Assembly (NCBI RefSeq): GCF_000416235.1 | Contig: NZ_ATLO01000012.1 | Location: 92,666-156,665 of the forward strand | Length of the DNA stretch: 64,000 bases | DNA from: Pseudomonas sp. CFII64 | GTDB lineage: Bacteria > Pseudomonadota > Gammaproteobacteria > Pseudomonadales > Pseudomonadaceae | Direction: 5' to 3' | Shown: piece after piece, positions 28,258-36,813 of the stretch | How positions within the stretch are numbered: position 1 is the first letter of the stretch | Layout: each line of letters starts with the position of its first letter | Made by a program: the position numbers and the translations under genes | The notes under the pieces: generated by a model | What the model saw: the letters and a program-made list of their open reading frames with translations, nothing else | What the model was told of the DNA's origin: nothing | Databases searched by the model: none

Positions 28258-28624
28258 GGCGATGGAACCTCTCTTTGTTATGGATGGTTAACCTCCGCCT
28301 GGAGAGGGGTCGGGTAGGGAAGTCCGGCTAACTGGGGATGGGGCCGGTTATTAAAGATGCCGACGGTGCAAACATATAAGCATAATGATTGTTGTTAATA
28401 TGCTACTTTTTAATGATTAGGTTATAACGAAAATGCATTTGCGGCTCTGGCTTGCCCGCTGCAGGGGCCTACTGGTTGACGAGAAGATTGAAATGCTCGT
28501 TCCTGCAGAACGCGATAACAAATAAACAAATTTCATAATTAGCTTAGATTAAAATGTGCTTTTTAAATGTTTTCTTATGCGCTTAGGCTACTTCAATACT
28601 TTTTTGAGCCCTTGGAGCCAAGCC
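28258..28624. promoter_or_regulatory. AT-rich divergent promoter region of the sulfur island
   Basis: 367 bp between the TauD-like and adducin-type genes, without a gene. It is markedly AT-rich from 28370 to 28430 and 28500 to 28570 within GC-rich surroundings. It carries TTAGGTTA at 28417-28424 (also part of a GTTATAAC palindrome) and TTAGCTTA at 28539-28546. Promoters for both genes must lie here. Confidence 0.5.
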
Positions 28625-29434
28625 ATGAGCAACGTCAGCGCATTACCTGTCCATTCCAACGTTACCGGTTCCGCAAGCGTGCGTGAGCGCGTCACGCCAG
28701 AAGAGTGGGAGGTGCGTGTCAAGCTGGCGGCGGCCTATCGACTGGCGGCGCAGAAACGCTGGACCGACCATATCTACACGCACTTTTCCGCTCGCGTGCC
28801 CGGCGCGGAAGAACATTTCCTGATCAACGCCTTCGGCTTGTTGTTCGATGAAATCAGCGCCTCGAATCTGGTCAAGGTCGATATCGACGGCACCATCGTC
28901 GACGATCCTACCGGCCTGGGCATCAACTACGCCGGCTACGTCATTCACAGCGCAATTCACGCGGCACGTCACGATCTGGTCGCGGTTCTGCACACTCACA
29001 CTCGCGATGGCATTGCGGTTTCTGCGCAGAAAGGCGGACTGTTGCCGATTTCCCAGCATTCTCTGGGTTTTTCGGGGCGCATTGCTTATCACGGCTATGA
29101 AGGCGTGGCGCTGGATCTGGATGAGCGCGAGCGACTGGTGGCGGATCTGGGCGACAAGAGTGTGATGATCCTGCGCAATCACGGCCTGTTGACCGGCGGG
29201 GTCAGCGTCGAACATGCGTTCCAGCAACTGCACCGCCTGGAATACGCCTGCAATATCCAGATCGCCGCTCAGTCGGCCGGCAATGCCGAGTTGATCTATC
29301 CGCCTGCCGAAGTCGTGGCCAAGGTCGAAGAGCAAGCCAAAGTATTTTCCGATGGTCACGGGCCGGGTGTTGCCCGTCACTGGAACGCACTGATTCGCGA
29401 GCTTGAGCGGACCGATACGTCCTATAAGGAGTAA
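28625..29434 (+). CDS. Class II aldolase/adducin family protein
   Basis: A 269-residue protein with the class II aldolase/adducin fold. The zinc-type histidines are H123 and H125 (VLHTHTRDG) and H186 (LRNHGLL). The residue aligning with the catalytic Glu of fuculose-phosphate aldolase is Gly104 within NYAGYVIHSAIH, so classical aldol chemistry is doubtful. The ATG at 28625 has GGAG before it; the frame opens at 28556. It begins a plus-strand operon with a sulfonate-type permease and ATPase. Its role is unknown. Confidence 0.83.
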   Translation: MSNVSALPVHSNVTGSASVRERVTPEEWEVRVKLAAAYRLAAQKRWTDHIYTHFSARVPGAEEHFLINAFGLLFDEISASNLVKVDIDGTIVDDPTGLGINYAGYVIHSAIHAARHDLVAVLHTHTRDGIAVSAQKGGLLPISQHSLGFSGRIAYHGYEGVALDLDERERLVADLGDKSVMILRNHGLLTGGVSVEHAFQQLHRLEYACNIQIAAQSAGNAELIYPPAEVVAKVEEQAKVFSDGHGPGVARHWNALIRELERTDTSYKE

Positions 29435-29496
29435 CTGGGGCTTTTCGCAGTCAACCGTTTATGGGCCTGGCCCACCGCATTTTCAGGAAGACGCCG

Positions 29497-30369
29497 ATGT
29501 CTGCAAAAAATCTGGATGTTCGAGACGCCGACGCGGGCTTTCTGACAATTGATAAAGCTGCACCCCTTGATTCGGCGACGCAGCGTCGGGCAAACAGCGA
29601 GCGCTGGAAAGCGCCGGATTTTGTCCTGCGTCTGCTGAGCCCCATCGCCTTGCTGCTGCTCTGGGAGGTGGCCTCGCAAACCGGTCTGCTGCCGGCACGG
29701 GTCATCGCCGCGCCGTCGCAGATTGGCGGCACGCTGTGGGCGATGATCGAGTCCGGCGAGTTGGCCACGCACCTGTGGGTGTCATTGCAGCGAGCCTTGC
29801 TGGGCTTGAGCATTGGCGTGTGCATCGGCGTGGTTGCCGCGCTGATCACCGGTCTGTCGAAGCGCGGCGAAGTGGTTCTCGATTCGCCGATGCAAATGTT
29901 GCGCACCATTCCTTCGCTGGCGTTGGTGCCGCTGTTCATCCTCTGGTTTGGCATCGGCGAGTTTACCAAGGTCGCGCTGATCGTTACCGGCACCACGTTC
30001 CCGGTGTACCTCAACCTGTTTTCCGGTATTCGCAATATCGATCCCAAGTTGATCGAGGCGGCCAATACCTTGGGACTCAATCGCCGCCAGCTGATCTGGC
30101 ACGTGATCCTGCCCGGTTCCTTGCCGTCGTTTTTTGTCGGCCTGCGTTACTCCCTGGGGATTTCCTGGCTGGCGCTGGTGTTCGTCGAACAGATCAACAC
30201 CACCGCAGGCATCGGCTATCTGGCCAGTGACGCGCGAGACTTCATGCGCACTGACGTGATTGTCATCTGCCTGCTGATCTACAGCATCCTCGGACTGGTC
30301 ATCGACACCATCATCCGCACGCTGGAGCGCTATGCGCTGGCCTGGCGTCCAACATTCGTGAGGAATTGA
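29497..30369 (+). CDS. Sulfonate-type ABC transporter permease
   Basis: A 290-residue inner-membrane permease of the SsuC/TauC type with about six helices. The coupling segment for the ATPase is visible as EAANTLGLNRRQLIWHVILPGSLP. The N-terminal 45 residues are soluble and variable. The ATG at 29497 follows AGGAAG. The ATPase gene starts 2 bp after its stop. No binding-protein gene lies in this operon; the nearest is the convergent one ending at 31249. Confidence 0.88.
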   Translation: MSAKNLDVRDADAGFLTIDKAAPLDSATQRRANSERWKAPDFVLRLLSPIALLLLWEVASQTGLLPARVIAAPSQIGGTLWAMIESGELATHLWVSLQRALLGLSIGVCIGVVAALITGLSKRGEVVLDSPMQMLRTIPSLALVPLFILWFGIGEFTKVALIVTGTTFPVYLNLFSGIRNIDPKLIEAANTLGLNRRQLIWHVILPGSLPSFFVGLRYSLGISWLALVFVEQINTTAGIGYLASDARDFMRTDVIVICLLIYSILGLVIDTIIRTLERYALAWRPTFVRN

Positions 30370-30371
30370 AC

Positions 30372-31184
30372 ATGGCTGCCCTGGACCTGCTGCACCCTGA
30401 TTTTCATCCGGTTTCCGGCAACATCGCACCTGTGCAACTGCGCAACGTGGTCCGTCAGTTTGGCCCGCAACGGGTGATCGACGGGCTCGATCTGGATATC
30501 GCGCCGGGTGAATTCGTCGCCTTGCTGGGTGCCAGCGGTTCGGGCAAGACCACCTTGCTGCGCGCTTTGGCGGGCCTTGATGATATTGACAGCGGCAAGT
30601 TGCGGGTGCCAACCGCCCGCGCTGCGGTGTTTCAGGAACCGCGCCTGATGCCGTGGAAAAGTGCCTGGAAAAACGTGGTGCTGGGCCTGGATATCGATAA
30701 CGCCAAGGATCGTGCGCTGGAGGCCTTGAGCGAAGTCGGCCTGACTCATCGGGTCGACGCTTTTCCCGCCACTTTATCTGGCGGCGAGGCGCAGCGAGTG
30801 GCCCTGGCCCGTGCGCTGGTGCGAGAACCTAAGTTGCTGTTGCTGGACGAACCCTTCGCCGCGCTGGATGCCTTGACCCGAATTCGCATGCATCAGTTGA
30901 TCATTGAGTTATGGCGCACACACACGCCAGCAGTGCTCTTGGTAACTCACGATGTGGACGAAGCCATTCTGTTGGCGGATCGAGTGATTGTGCTCAATCA
31001 GGGCAAGATCGCCGACGAGCTACGCATTGATCTGCCACGGCAGCGCAGCACCGCGCAGGCGGGATTTCAGGGGATTCGCACGCGTTTGCTCGGCTTGCTG
31101 GGTGTTGACCACGACGCGAGCCATGCTGTTGAAAATGCCCAGCCGGTGCAGGAGCACCTGCGCCGCTTTGCCAATGTTCGCTGA
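30372..31184 (+). CDS. Sulfonate-type ABC transporter ATPase
   Basis: A 270-residue SsuB/TauB-like ATPase. Walker A is GASGSGKTT, the signature is LSGGEAQRVALARAL, Walker B is LLLLDEPFAALD, and the H-loop is LVTHDVDEA. The ATG at 30372 has GAGGAA before it, overlapping the end of the permease gene. Last gene of the adducin-permease-ATPase operon. Confidence 0.9.
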   Translation: MAALDLLHPDFHPVSGNIAPVQLRNVVRQFGPQRVIDGLDLDIAPGEFVALLGASGSGKTTLLRALAGLDDIDSGKLRVPTARAAVFQEPRLMPWKSAWKNVVLGLDIDNAKDRALEALSEVGLTHRVDAFPATLSGGEAQRVALARALVREPKLLLLDEPFAALDALTRIRMHQLIIELWRTHTPAVLLVTHDVDEAILLADRVIVLNQGKIADELRIDLPRQRSTAQAGFQGIRTRLLGLLGVDHDASHAVENAQPVQEHLRRFANVR

Positions 31185-31195
31185 GCAAATGCTCT

Positions 31196-31233
31196 GTTCC
31201 CGGCGTCTCAGCGTCAGCTGCTGCGCCGGGAAC
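31196..31233. terminator. Hairpin between convergent ABC genes
   Basis: GTTCCCGGCG and CGCCGGGAAC form a perfect 10-bp stem with an 18-base loop, midway between two convergent stops. No U-run, but it could limit read-through either way. Confidence 0.4.
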
Positions 31234-31248
31234 GTTGAACGGCTTTAA

Positions 31249-32223
31249 TCAAGGCTTCCAGATATCCACATCCTTGGCATCGACTGCCTTGGGCAGCAGG
31301 CCGGCGGCAAAGAATGCGTCGGCGATTTTCTGTTGCTCGCCCAGCTGATCGGCCTTGACCGGTTGCACGTCATAGCTGCGATGCTGGTTGGCGATTTCTA
31401 CGGTGGCCGCATCCAGATTGCCCCACAGCGGACCGAGCAACTGTGCTGCGTCACGGGGATTGTTCTTCACCCAGCTGCCGGCTTGTTGCAGTTGCGCATA
31501 GACAAGTTTCAGTACTTGCGGGTGCGCTTTGGCGTAGCTGGTGCTGGTCAGGTAATAGCGCTTGTACGTCGCCAGGCCCGTGCCGTCGGCGAGGGTGCGT
31601 GTCGGCAGTTGCCGCTGCACGCTGGTGAGGAAGGGTTCCCAGGTCACCCAGGCATCGACCTTGTTGTTTTCGAAGGCGGCGCGGCCATCGGCGGGAGTCA
31701 GGTAGGCCGGCTGGATGTCGGAGAATTTCAAACCCGCCTTTTGCAGCGCGGCGATCAGCAAATAGTGGCTGCCGGCGGCCTTGGTTACCGCGACTTTCTT
31801 GCCTTTGAGGTCTGCGAGCTGCAGCAGCGGCGAATCCTTGTGCACGACAATCGCCTGGGCAGCAGGTGACGGGGTTTCTTCAGCGAAATACGTCAGTTTG
31901 GCCTGCGCCGCCTGGGCGAAAATCGGCACGGTATCGGCTACATCGGCGCTGATGTCGACATTGCCGATATTCAGGGATTCCAGCAGCGGCAAGCCACTCG
32001 GAAACTCGTGCCAGCTCACGGCGATGTTTTCCCTGGCCAAGGCTTTCTCCAGCGTGCCCTGGGTTTTCAGGATGGTAATCAGCGTCGACGACTTTTGATA
32101 ACCAATGCGCAGGGTTTCCTGAGCCTGGGCGGGCAACATCAACGACCAGGTGACAGCGACGGCAAGACCGGCCAACAGCGGCCGGCGGAGAATGGAGCGG
32201 CGTTTCTCGATGGGTCTGGACAT
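31249..32223 (-). CDS. Aliphatic-sulfonate ABC substrate-binding protein (SsuA-like)
   Basis: A 324-residue periplasmic protein with a signal peptide (about 1-34, ending LPAQAQE). It has the SsuA hallmarks: LRIGYQKSSTLITILKTQGTLE, ENIAVSWHEFPSGLPLLE, and LKGKKVAVTKAAGSHYLL. It is the fourth gene in the minus-strand row binding protein-permease-ATPase-binding protein, separated from the ATPase gene by a 115-bp gap carrying a perfect palindrome. It may serve that importer, or the plus-strand permease-ATPase pair that lacks its own binding protein. Confidence 0.88.
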   Translation of the reverse strand: MSRPIEKRRSILRRPLLAGLAVAVTWSLMLPAQAQETLRIGYQKSSTLITILKTQGTLEKALARENIAVSWHEFPSGLPLLESLNIGNVDISADVADTVPIFAQAAQAKLTYFAEETPSPAAQAIVVHKDSPLLQLADLKGKKVAVTKAAGSHYLLIAALQKAGLKFSDIQPAYLTPADGRAAFENNKVDAWVTWEPFLTSVQRQLPTRTLADGTGLATYKRYYLTSTSYAKAHPQVLKLVYAQLQQAGSWVKNNPRDAAQLLGPLWGNLDAATVEIANQHRSYDVQPVKADQLGEQQKIADAFFAAGLLPKAVDAKDVDIWKP

Positions 32224-32267
32224 GGCGTACTCGGATTTTGGTAGGACATAGTGGGTTGTGTCAGGAT

Positions 32268-32323
32268 CTGTAGGACCGGCTTCAGCCGGGAGAACGTTCT
32301 CCCGGCTGAAGCCGGTCCTACAG
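32268..32323. repeat. Perfect 56-bp palindrome (REP-type)
   Basis: Two 28-base arms with no spacer meet at AACGTT (32293-32298). The left arm starts CTGTAGGACCGGCTTCAGCC and the right arm is its exact reverse complement. The arm sequence belongs to the same REP family as 27268-27317. As RNA it would be a very stable hairpin in the ATPase-binding-protein intergenic part of the operon. Confidence 0.85.
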
Positions 32324-32338
32324 GACGAAGAGCGGCTT

Positions 32339-33052
32339 TCAAATCACATGCGCATGCTGCAACTGGGTCAGCGCGGCGGCTTTCAGGCTTGCCAGCAGCG
32401 GGTCGCGGCGGTCCCTTGGATGGGCCAGATCCACCGGCAATTGTTCGCGGATGCTGCTTGGCCGATTGCCCATCACCAGCACCTGATCGCTCAGGTACAG
32501 CGCCTCATCGACGTCGTGGGTGACCAGCAGCAGCGCAATGGCGTGGTGGTGCGCCAGTTGCAGCAGCAGGTCCTGGAGTTTCATCCGGGTGAAAGCGTCC
32601 ACCGCGCTGAACGGTTCGTCGAGCAACAACACGTTGGGCCGCGAGTACAGACCGCGAGCAATCGCCACACGCTGAGCCATGCCGCCGGACAGGGCTTTAG
32701 GCAGCGCCTGGGCAAAGCCGGTCAGGCCGACTTCCTCGATCAGCTGCGCGACCCAGGCTTTGTCGTAATGGCGGTCGTCACTGAAGCCGATGTTCTGCTC
32801 CACGGTCAGCCAGGGCATGAGGCGCGGTTCCTGGAAAATGAACGCGACTTCCCCGGCGGTGCTGCGCAGCTCGCCCTGGTAATCCTTTTCCAGCCCGGCA
32901 ACGATGCGCAGCAGAGTACTTTTGCCGCAGCCGCTGGGGCCCAGCAGGCTGATGACCTGGCGGGCGTGCAATTGCAGATGAACGTTGTGCAGCACAGTGG
33001 TGGTGTCGAACGTCTTGCGCTCGACGCGGATATCCAGCAGGGGTTCGGGCAT
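32339..33052 (-). CDS. Aliphatic-sulfonate ABC transporter ATPase (SsuB-like)
   Basis: A 237-residue ATPase with Walker A GPSGCGKST, signature LSGGMAQRVAIARGL, Walker B VLLLDEPFSAVD and H-loop LVTHDVDEA. It starts 3 bp after the permease stop, with AAGGA inside the permease gene. Third in the minus-strand sulfonate import operon. Confidence 0.9.
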   Translation of the reverse strand: MPEPLLDIRVERKTFDTTTVLHNVHLQLHARQVISLLGPSGCGKSTLLRIVAGLEKDYQGELRSTAGEVAFIFQEPRLMPWLTVEQNIGFSDDRHYDKAWVAQLIEEVGLTGFAQALPKALSGGMAQRVAIARGLYSRPNVLLLDEPFSAVDAFTRMKLQDLLLQLAHHHAIALLLVTHDVDEALYLSDQVLVMGNRPSSIREQLPVDLAHPRDRRDPLLASLKAAALTQLQHAHVI

Positions 33053-33055
33053 GAT

Positions 33056-33904
33056 TCAATCCTTTGCGCTTTGGCCGGTGAAAGTGTCGCGCCACGCCAG
33101 ATAGCGTTTTTCCAGCCCGGCGAGCACTCCGTCGCTGAGTTTGCCGAGTACCGCCAACACGATAATCGCGGCCAGCACGATGTCCGGACGCGAGGTCTCC
33201 CGGCCATCGCTGAGCAGGTAGCCCAGGCCTTTGGTGGCGGCAATCAATTCCGCGGCGACCAGAAACATCCATGCCAGGCTCATGCCGCTGCGCAACCCGG
33301 TGAACAAACCGGGCAGGGCGGCGGGCAGCAGAATCCGCCGCACCAGACGGCGCCGACTGAAGCCATACATTTGCCCGACTTCCACCAGCTTGCGATCGAT
33401 GTCGCGGATCGCTGCGACGCCATTGAGATAAACCGGGAAGAAGGCGCCGATGGCGATCAGCACGATCTTTGAAGTTTCGTCGATGCCCAGCCACAACAGC
33501 AGCAGCGGCACCCAGGCCAGGCTTGGAATGGAACGCAGACCCGCGAACGTCGGTTCCAGATACGCTTCGGCTTCCCGGCTCAACCCCACCCACGCGGCGA
33601 AGATCAAGGCCAGGCTGGCGCCGATGGCAAAGCCGATCAGCACCCGCAGCAGACTGGCGCTGATGTGTTTCCACAGCGCGCCTTCCGCCAGATCGCCAAG
33701 GGTGACGGCGATTTCGCTGGGTGCTGGCATCTGATAAGACGGCAGCCAGCCGATGCGTACCACGATTTCCAGCACAACAATAATCGCCAACGGCAGGGCC
33801 AGACCTTTCAAACGGCGGATCCATGCTGATCGCCGAGCGACCTGCGGCGGGCTGGATTGGTCTTGCGCCAGGTCCGCTGGCAGTGCTTTGGTTTTGCTGT
33901 TCAT
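33056..33904 (-). CDS. Aliphatic-sulfonate ABC transporter permease (SsuC-like)
   Basis: A 282-residue permease with about six helices and the ATPase-coupling loop EVGQMYGFSRRRLVRRILLP. A soluble N-terminal tail of about 30 residues precedes the first helix. GGAG before the ATG at 33904. It follows the binding-protein gene by 28 bp. Confidence 0.9.
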   Translation of the reverse strand: MNSKTKALPADLAQDQSSPPQVARRSAWIRRLKGLALPLAIIVVLEIVVRIGWLPSYQMPAPSEIAVTLGDLAEGALWKHISASLLRVLIGFAIGASLALIFAAWVGLSREAEAYLEPTFAGLRSIPSLAWVPLLLLWLGIDETSKIVLIAIGAFFPVYLNGVAAIRDIDRKLVEVGQMYGFSRRRLVRRILLPAALPGLFTGLRSGMSLAWMFLVAAELIAATKGLGYLLSDGRETSRPDIVLAAIIVLAVLGKLSDGVLAGLEKRYLAWRDTFTGQSAKD

Positions 33905-33932
33905 GGCTTTCTCCGGCAGCCGCCGTCCGGGT

Positions 33933-34928
33933 TTACTTGCTGGCGGTCAGGGTTTTGCTGAAGCCGGTATCGATCAACTGATCGATCACTTGATCGACGT
34001 TCACCCCACGACGCACCAGTTCTTCCGAGACCAGAATCGGCGCAGCGGCCTTGGACGCGATCACGTCCTTGCTGCTCAGCTGCGGCGTGCTCAGATCGGT
34101 ACGCGACAGTTGCAGCTTGGCGACTTCCAGCGGCAGGCCGGATTCAGTGGCGAGCAACTGCGCCAGTTCATCCGGGTGCTTGACCGACCATTCCCGGGCT
34201 TTTTCATAGGCGCTCAACACCGTCTCGATAGTTTTCGGGTGCTCTTGGGCGTACTTCTCGGTGACGCTGACCACGCCATAGCTGTTGAAGTCGGTGTTGC
34301 GATACAGCAAGCGCGAACCGGCCTGAACCTGACTCGCGGCCATGTGCGGATCAAGCCCGGCCCAGGCGTCGACATCGCCTTTTTCCAGCGCGGTGCGGCC
34401 ATCCGGATGCTGAAGGTGCACAAGCTCTACGTCATCCTTGCTCAAGCCGGCCTTTTGCAGGCTGCGCAGGGTGAACAGGTAAGGATCGGTGCCCTTGGTG
34501 GCGGCGATTTTCTTGCCCTTCAGATCGGCCACGGTTTTGTATGGCGAATCCTTGCGCACGACCAAAGCGGTCCATTCCGCGCGGCTGTAGACATACACCG
34601 ACTTGATCGGGCTGCCGTTGGCGCGGTTCAACACGGCGGCCAGGCTGGCTGACGAAGCGAAATCGACGCCGCCGCTGTTCAGGTATTCCAGCGAGCGGTT
34701 GCTGCCCTGACTCAACACCCAGCCGACCTTGGTTTGCGGCAGCGCCTGCTCCAGCCAGCCGAAGTGCTTGAGCACCAGACTCACCGGCGAGTAATACGCG
34801 TAATCGAGATGCACTTCAGCGGGCGTGGTTTCGGCGGCCTGAGCCCAGGATTGCAGGCCGATGGCAAGCGCGCAGGCACCGAGTAAGTAGCGAGCGCCGG
34901 GGAAGGGGAATCGAGCAGGATTTTTCAT
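33933..34928 (-). CDS. Aliphatic-sulfonate ABC substrate-binding protein
   Basis: A 331-residue periplasmic protein with a signal peptide (about 1-32, ending WAQAAE). SsuA-type segments: VHLDYAYYSPVSLVLKHFGW, DLKGKKIAATKGTDPYLFTL, and DVDAWAGLDPHMAAS. It heads the minus-strand operon with permease and ATPase. The ATG at 34928 was chosen to give a normal signal peptide; no clear Shine-Dalgarno is seen, and the frame is open to a TTG at 34961. Confidence 0.88.
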   Translation of the reverse strand: MKNPARFPFPGARYLLGACALAIGLQSWAQAAETTPAEVHLDYAYYSPVSLVLKHFGWLEQALPQTKVGWVLSQGSNRSLEYLNSGGVDFASSASLAAVLNRANGSPIKSVYVYSRAEWTALVVRKDSPYKTVADLKGKKIAATKGTDPYLFTLRSLQKAGLSKDDVELVHLQHPDGRTALEKGDVDAWAGLDPHMAASQVQAGSRLLYRNTDFNSYGVVSVTEKYAQEHPKTIETVLSAYEKAREWSVKHPDELAQLLATESGLPLEVAKLQLSRTDLSTPQLSSKDVIASKAAAPILVSEELVRRGVNVDQVIDQLIDTGFSKTLTASK

Positions 34929-35276
34929 CGGAGGGTTCTCTCGTAGAGGCAAGCCAGGCAAGGCGATAGCGTTATTTTCTTATTCAGAAATTCGCAGTTA
35001 AGAGCTGCGCTCCTGCATAAATGGAATAATGCAGGCTCTGTGCCACATGCTGAGGGGCAGCGTTTTCAACGGGCAAGCGGCAGAGGGGTGGGCATGAACT
35101 GTGTGCTGTTGAAGCAATCTGTTGGGCTGCTGTTGCTGGGCAAACACTTCCGGTTTGCCTGATGAATTCGCTATATACCTTTTAGGAATAAAAACATAGT
35201 TATTCATTCCTTGTGGATGTTGATGGGCTCGCGCACCTTATGTGCAACATCCCGTCAATTCCCGAGGAACATTCAC
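34929..35276. promoter_or_regulatory. Divergent promoter region, AT-rich
   Basis: 348 bp between the sulfonate binding-protein gene and the Mop gene. No gene is seen. AT-rich stretches at 34970-34995 and 35163-35210 are the probable promoter regions. Confidence 0.4.
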
Positions 35277-35492
35277 ATGACCATCAAGGCAATCAACGTT
35301 CGCAACCAGTTCAAAGGTGTCATCAGCGCCATCGTCGAAGGCCAGGTGGTTTCGGAAATCGACGTGCAAACCGCGTCGGGCATCGTCACTTCAGTCATCA
35401 CCACCCGTTCGGTGCATGATCTTGAATTGAAGATCGGCAGCGAAGTCATCGCTTTTGTTAAGTCCACAGAAGTGTCGATTGCCAAGCTCTGA
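35277..35492 (+). CDS. ssuF: Mop (molybdopterin-binding/TOBE) protein, SsuF-like
   Basis: A 71-residue single Mop domain (MTIKAINVRNQFKGVISAIV through FVKSTEVSIAKL). Such proteins bind molybdate or other oxyanions as oligomers. In P. putida a protein of this kind, SsuF, is encoded in the ssuEADCBF operon and is needed for sulfonate desulfonation, although its precise role is unclear. Here it is a separate unit, convergent with an SsuD-like monooxygenase gene, which supports the SsuF assignment. The ATG at 35277 follows CGAGGAAC. Confidence 0.8.
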   Translation: MTIKAINVRNQFKGVISAIVEGQVVSEIDVQTASGIVTSVITTRSVHDLELKIGSEVIAFVKSTEVSIAKL

Positions 35493-35529
35493 ATCTCGGC
35501 CGTTGGAGCGAGCCTCATTTACAAATAAA

Positions 35530-35556
35530 GAGAGCGGCCTTGGCCGCTCTTTTTTG
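35530..35556. terminator. Rho-independent terminator, probably bidirectional
   Basis: AGAGCGGCC-TT-GGCCGCTCT followed by TTTTTT lies 37 bp after the Mop gene stop. On the other strand the same stem is followed by CTTTATTT and lies just past the stop of the gene ending at 35570. Confidence 0.9.
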
Positions 35557-35569
35557 TTTGTGCTTGTGA

Positions 35570-36658
35570 TCAAGCCACTCGCTCTTGCGCCTCGCGTTCG
35601 CGCTGGGCGACCAGTTCGCGGGTCAGGGGGATGAGTTTCTTGCCGTAGTCGATGGCGTCGTCCAGTGGGTCAAAACCACGGATCAGGAAGGTGGTGATGC
35701 CCAGGTCGTAGTAGTCCAGCAAGGCCTCGGCCACTTGTTCCGGCGTGCCCACCAGTGAAGTCGAATTACCTTGCGCACCCAGCAGGCCGGCGATGCCGGT
35801 CCACAGGCGTTTGTCCAGGCGCGAGCCTTGGGCGGCGGCGGCCAGCAGGCGACGGGAGCCTTCATTGGGCGGTTCGCGGCGCACAAAACCATTGGCCTGC
35901 GCGATGGCCGTGGCTTTTTGCAAAATGCTGTCGGCGCGCGCCCAGGCTTGTTCTTCGGTATCGGCCAGGATCGGCCGCAGTGACAGGCTGAAACGCACGG
36001 TACGCCCGTGTTTGGCGGCTTCTTCACGCACCTGCTTGACCACCGAGCGCACCTGATCGTAAGTCTCGCCCCACAGCGCATACACGTCGGCATGCTTGCC
36101 GGCCACGGCGATGGCGGCATGCGACGATCCGCCGAAGTACACCGGGATATGCGGCTGTTGCGGGGATTTCACCTGCGAATGCGCGCCTTCGAACTGGTAG
36201 TACTCGCCTTGATGATCGAACGGTTTTTCGCTGGTCCACTCCTGACGCACGATGCCCAGGTATTCATCGGTACGCGCGTAACGCTCGTCCTTGCCGATGT
36301 GACTGCCGTCAGCACGCAACTCCTTGTCGTCGCCGCCGGTGATGATGTGAATCGCGGTGCGGCCACCGTTGAATACGTCCAACGTTGCGAATTGGCGGGC
36401 AGCCACGGTCGGCGAGATGAAGCCGGGACGGTGGGCGATCAAAAACTTGAGTTTGCTGGTGACACTGGAGGCATGCGCCGCGACAAAAGCGCTGTCCGGA
36501 CTGTTGGAATGGTAGGCCACCAACGCACGGTCGAAACCGGCGTCTTCGTGAGCCTTGGCAACCTTGGCAACGTAGTCGGGCTGGATGGTCGGGCCGCTGC
36601 GCGGGTGAATCTCCGATCCGGGTTGGGTAGCGATGTAGCCGATGAATTCGATAGTCAT
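35570..36658 (-). CDS. SsuD-like FMNH2-dependent alkanesulfonate monooxygenase
   Basis: A 362-residue LLM-class flavin oxygenase. Residues around RPGFISPTVAARQFATLD and GRTAIHIITGGDDKELRADG match the alkanesulfonate monooxygenase pattern, as does HIPVYFGGSSHAAIAVAGKHADVYALWGE. The N terminus (MTIEFIGYIATQPGSEIHPR) differs from classical SsuD and MsuD, so it is probably a separate clade with its own substrate range. It needs reduced FMN, but no SsuE-type reductase is encoded in the window. Convergent with the Mop gene. Confidence 0.88.
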   Translation of the reverse strand: MTIEFIGYIATQPGSEIHPRSGPTIQPDYVAKVAKAHEDAGFDRALVAYHSNSPDSAFVAAHASSVTSKLKFLIAHRPGFISPTVAARQFATLDVFNGGRTAIHIITGGDDKELRADGSHIGKDERYARTDEYLGIVRQEWTSEKPFDHQGEYYQFEGAHSQVKSPQQPHIPVYFGGSSHAAIAVAGKHADVYALWGETYDQVRSVVKQVREEAAKHGRTVRFSLSLRPILADTEEQAWARADSILQKATAIAQANGFVRREPPNEGSRRLLAAAAQGSRLDKRLWTGIAGLLGAQGNSTSLVGTPEQVAEALLDYYDLGITTFLIRGFDPLDDAIDYGKKLIPLTRELVAQREREAQERVA

Positions 36659-36813
36659 GAAGAACGTTCCTTACAGGTTCATGAATGGGATCAGGGCAGC
36701 GTCCGGACGATGAAAAAACCTGAGCGTCCGGATCCATCGTTACAACATATGGATATGAGGGCGTGGTGTAAAATTCTATTATCTTCTAAGGTAATTATAA
36801 AAAAGTTGCATGG

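Noticed and set aside
32268..32323. Palindrome as a Rho-independent terminator
   Set aside because: No T run on either side; arm sequence belongs to the REP family.
32258..33472. 404-codon plus-strand ORF
   Set aside because: Runs through the perfect palindrome and antisense to the ATPase and permease genes.
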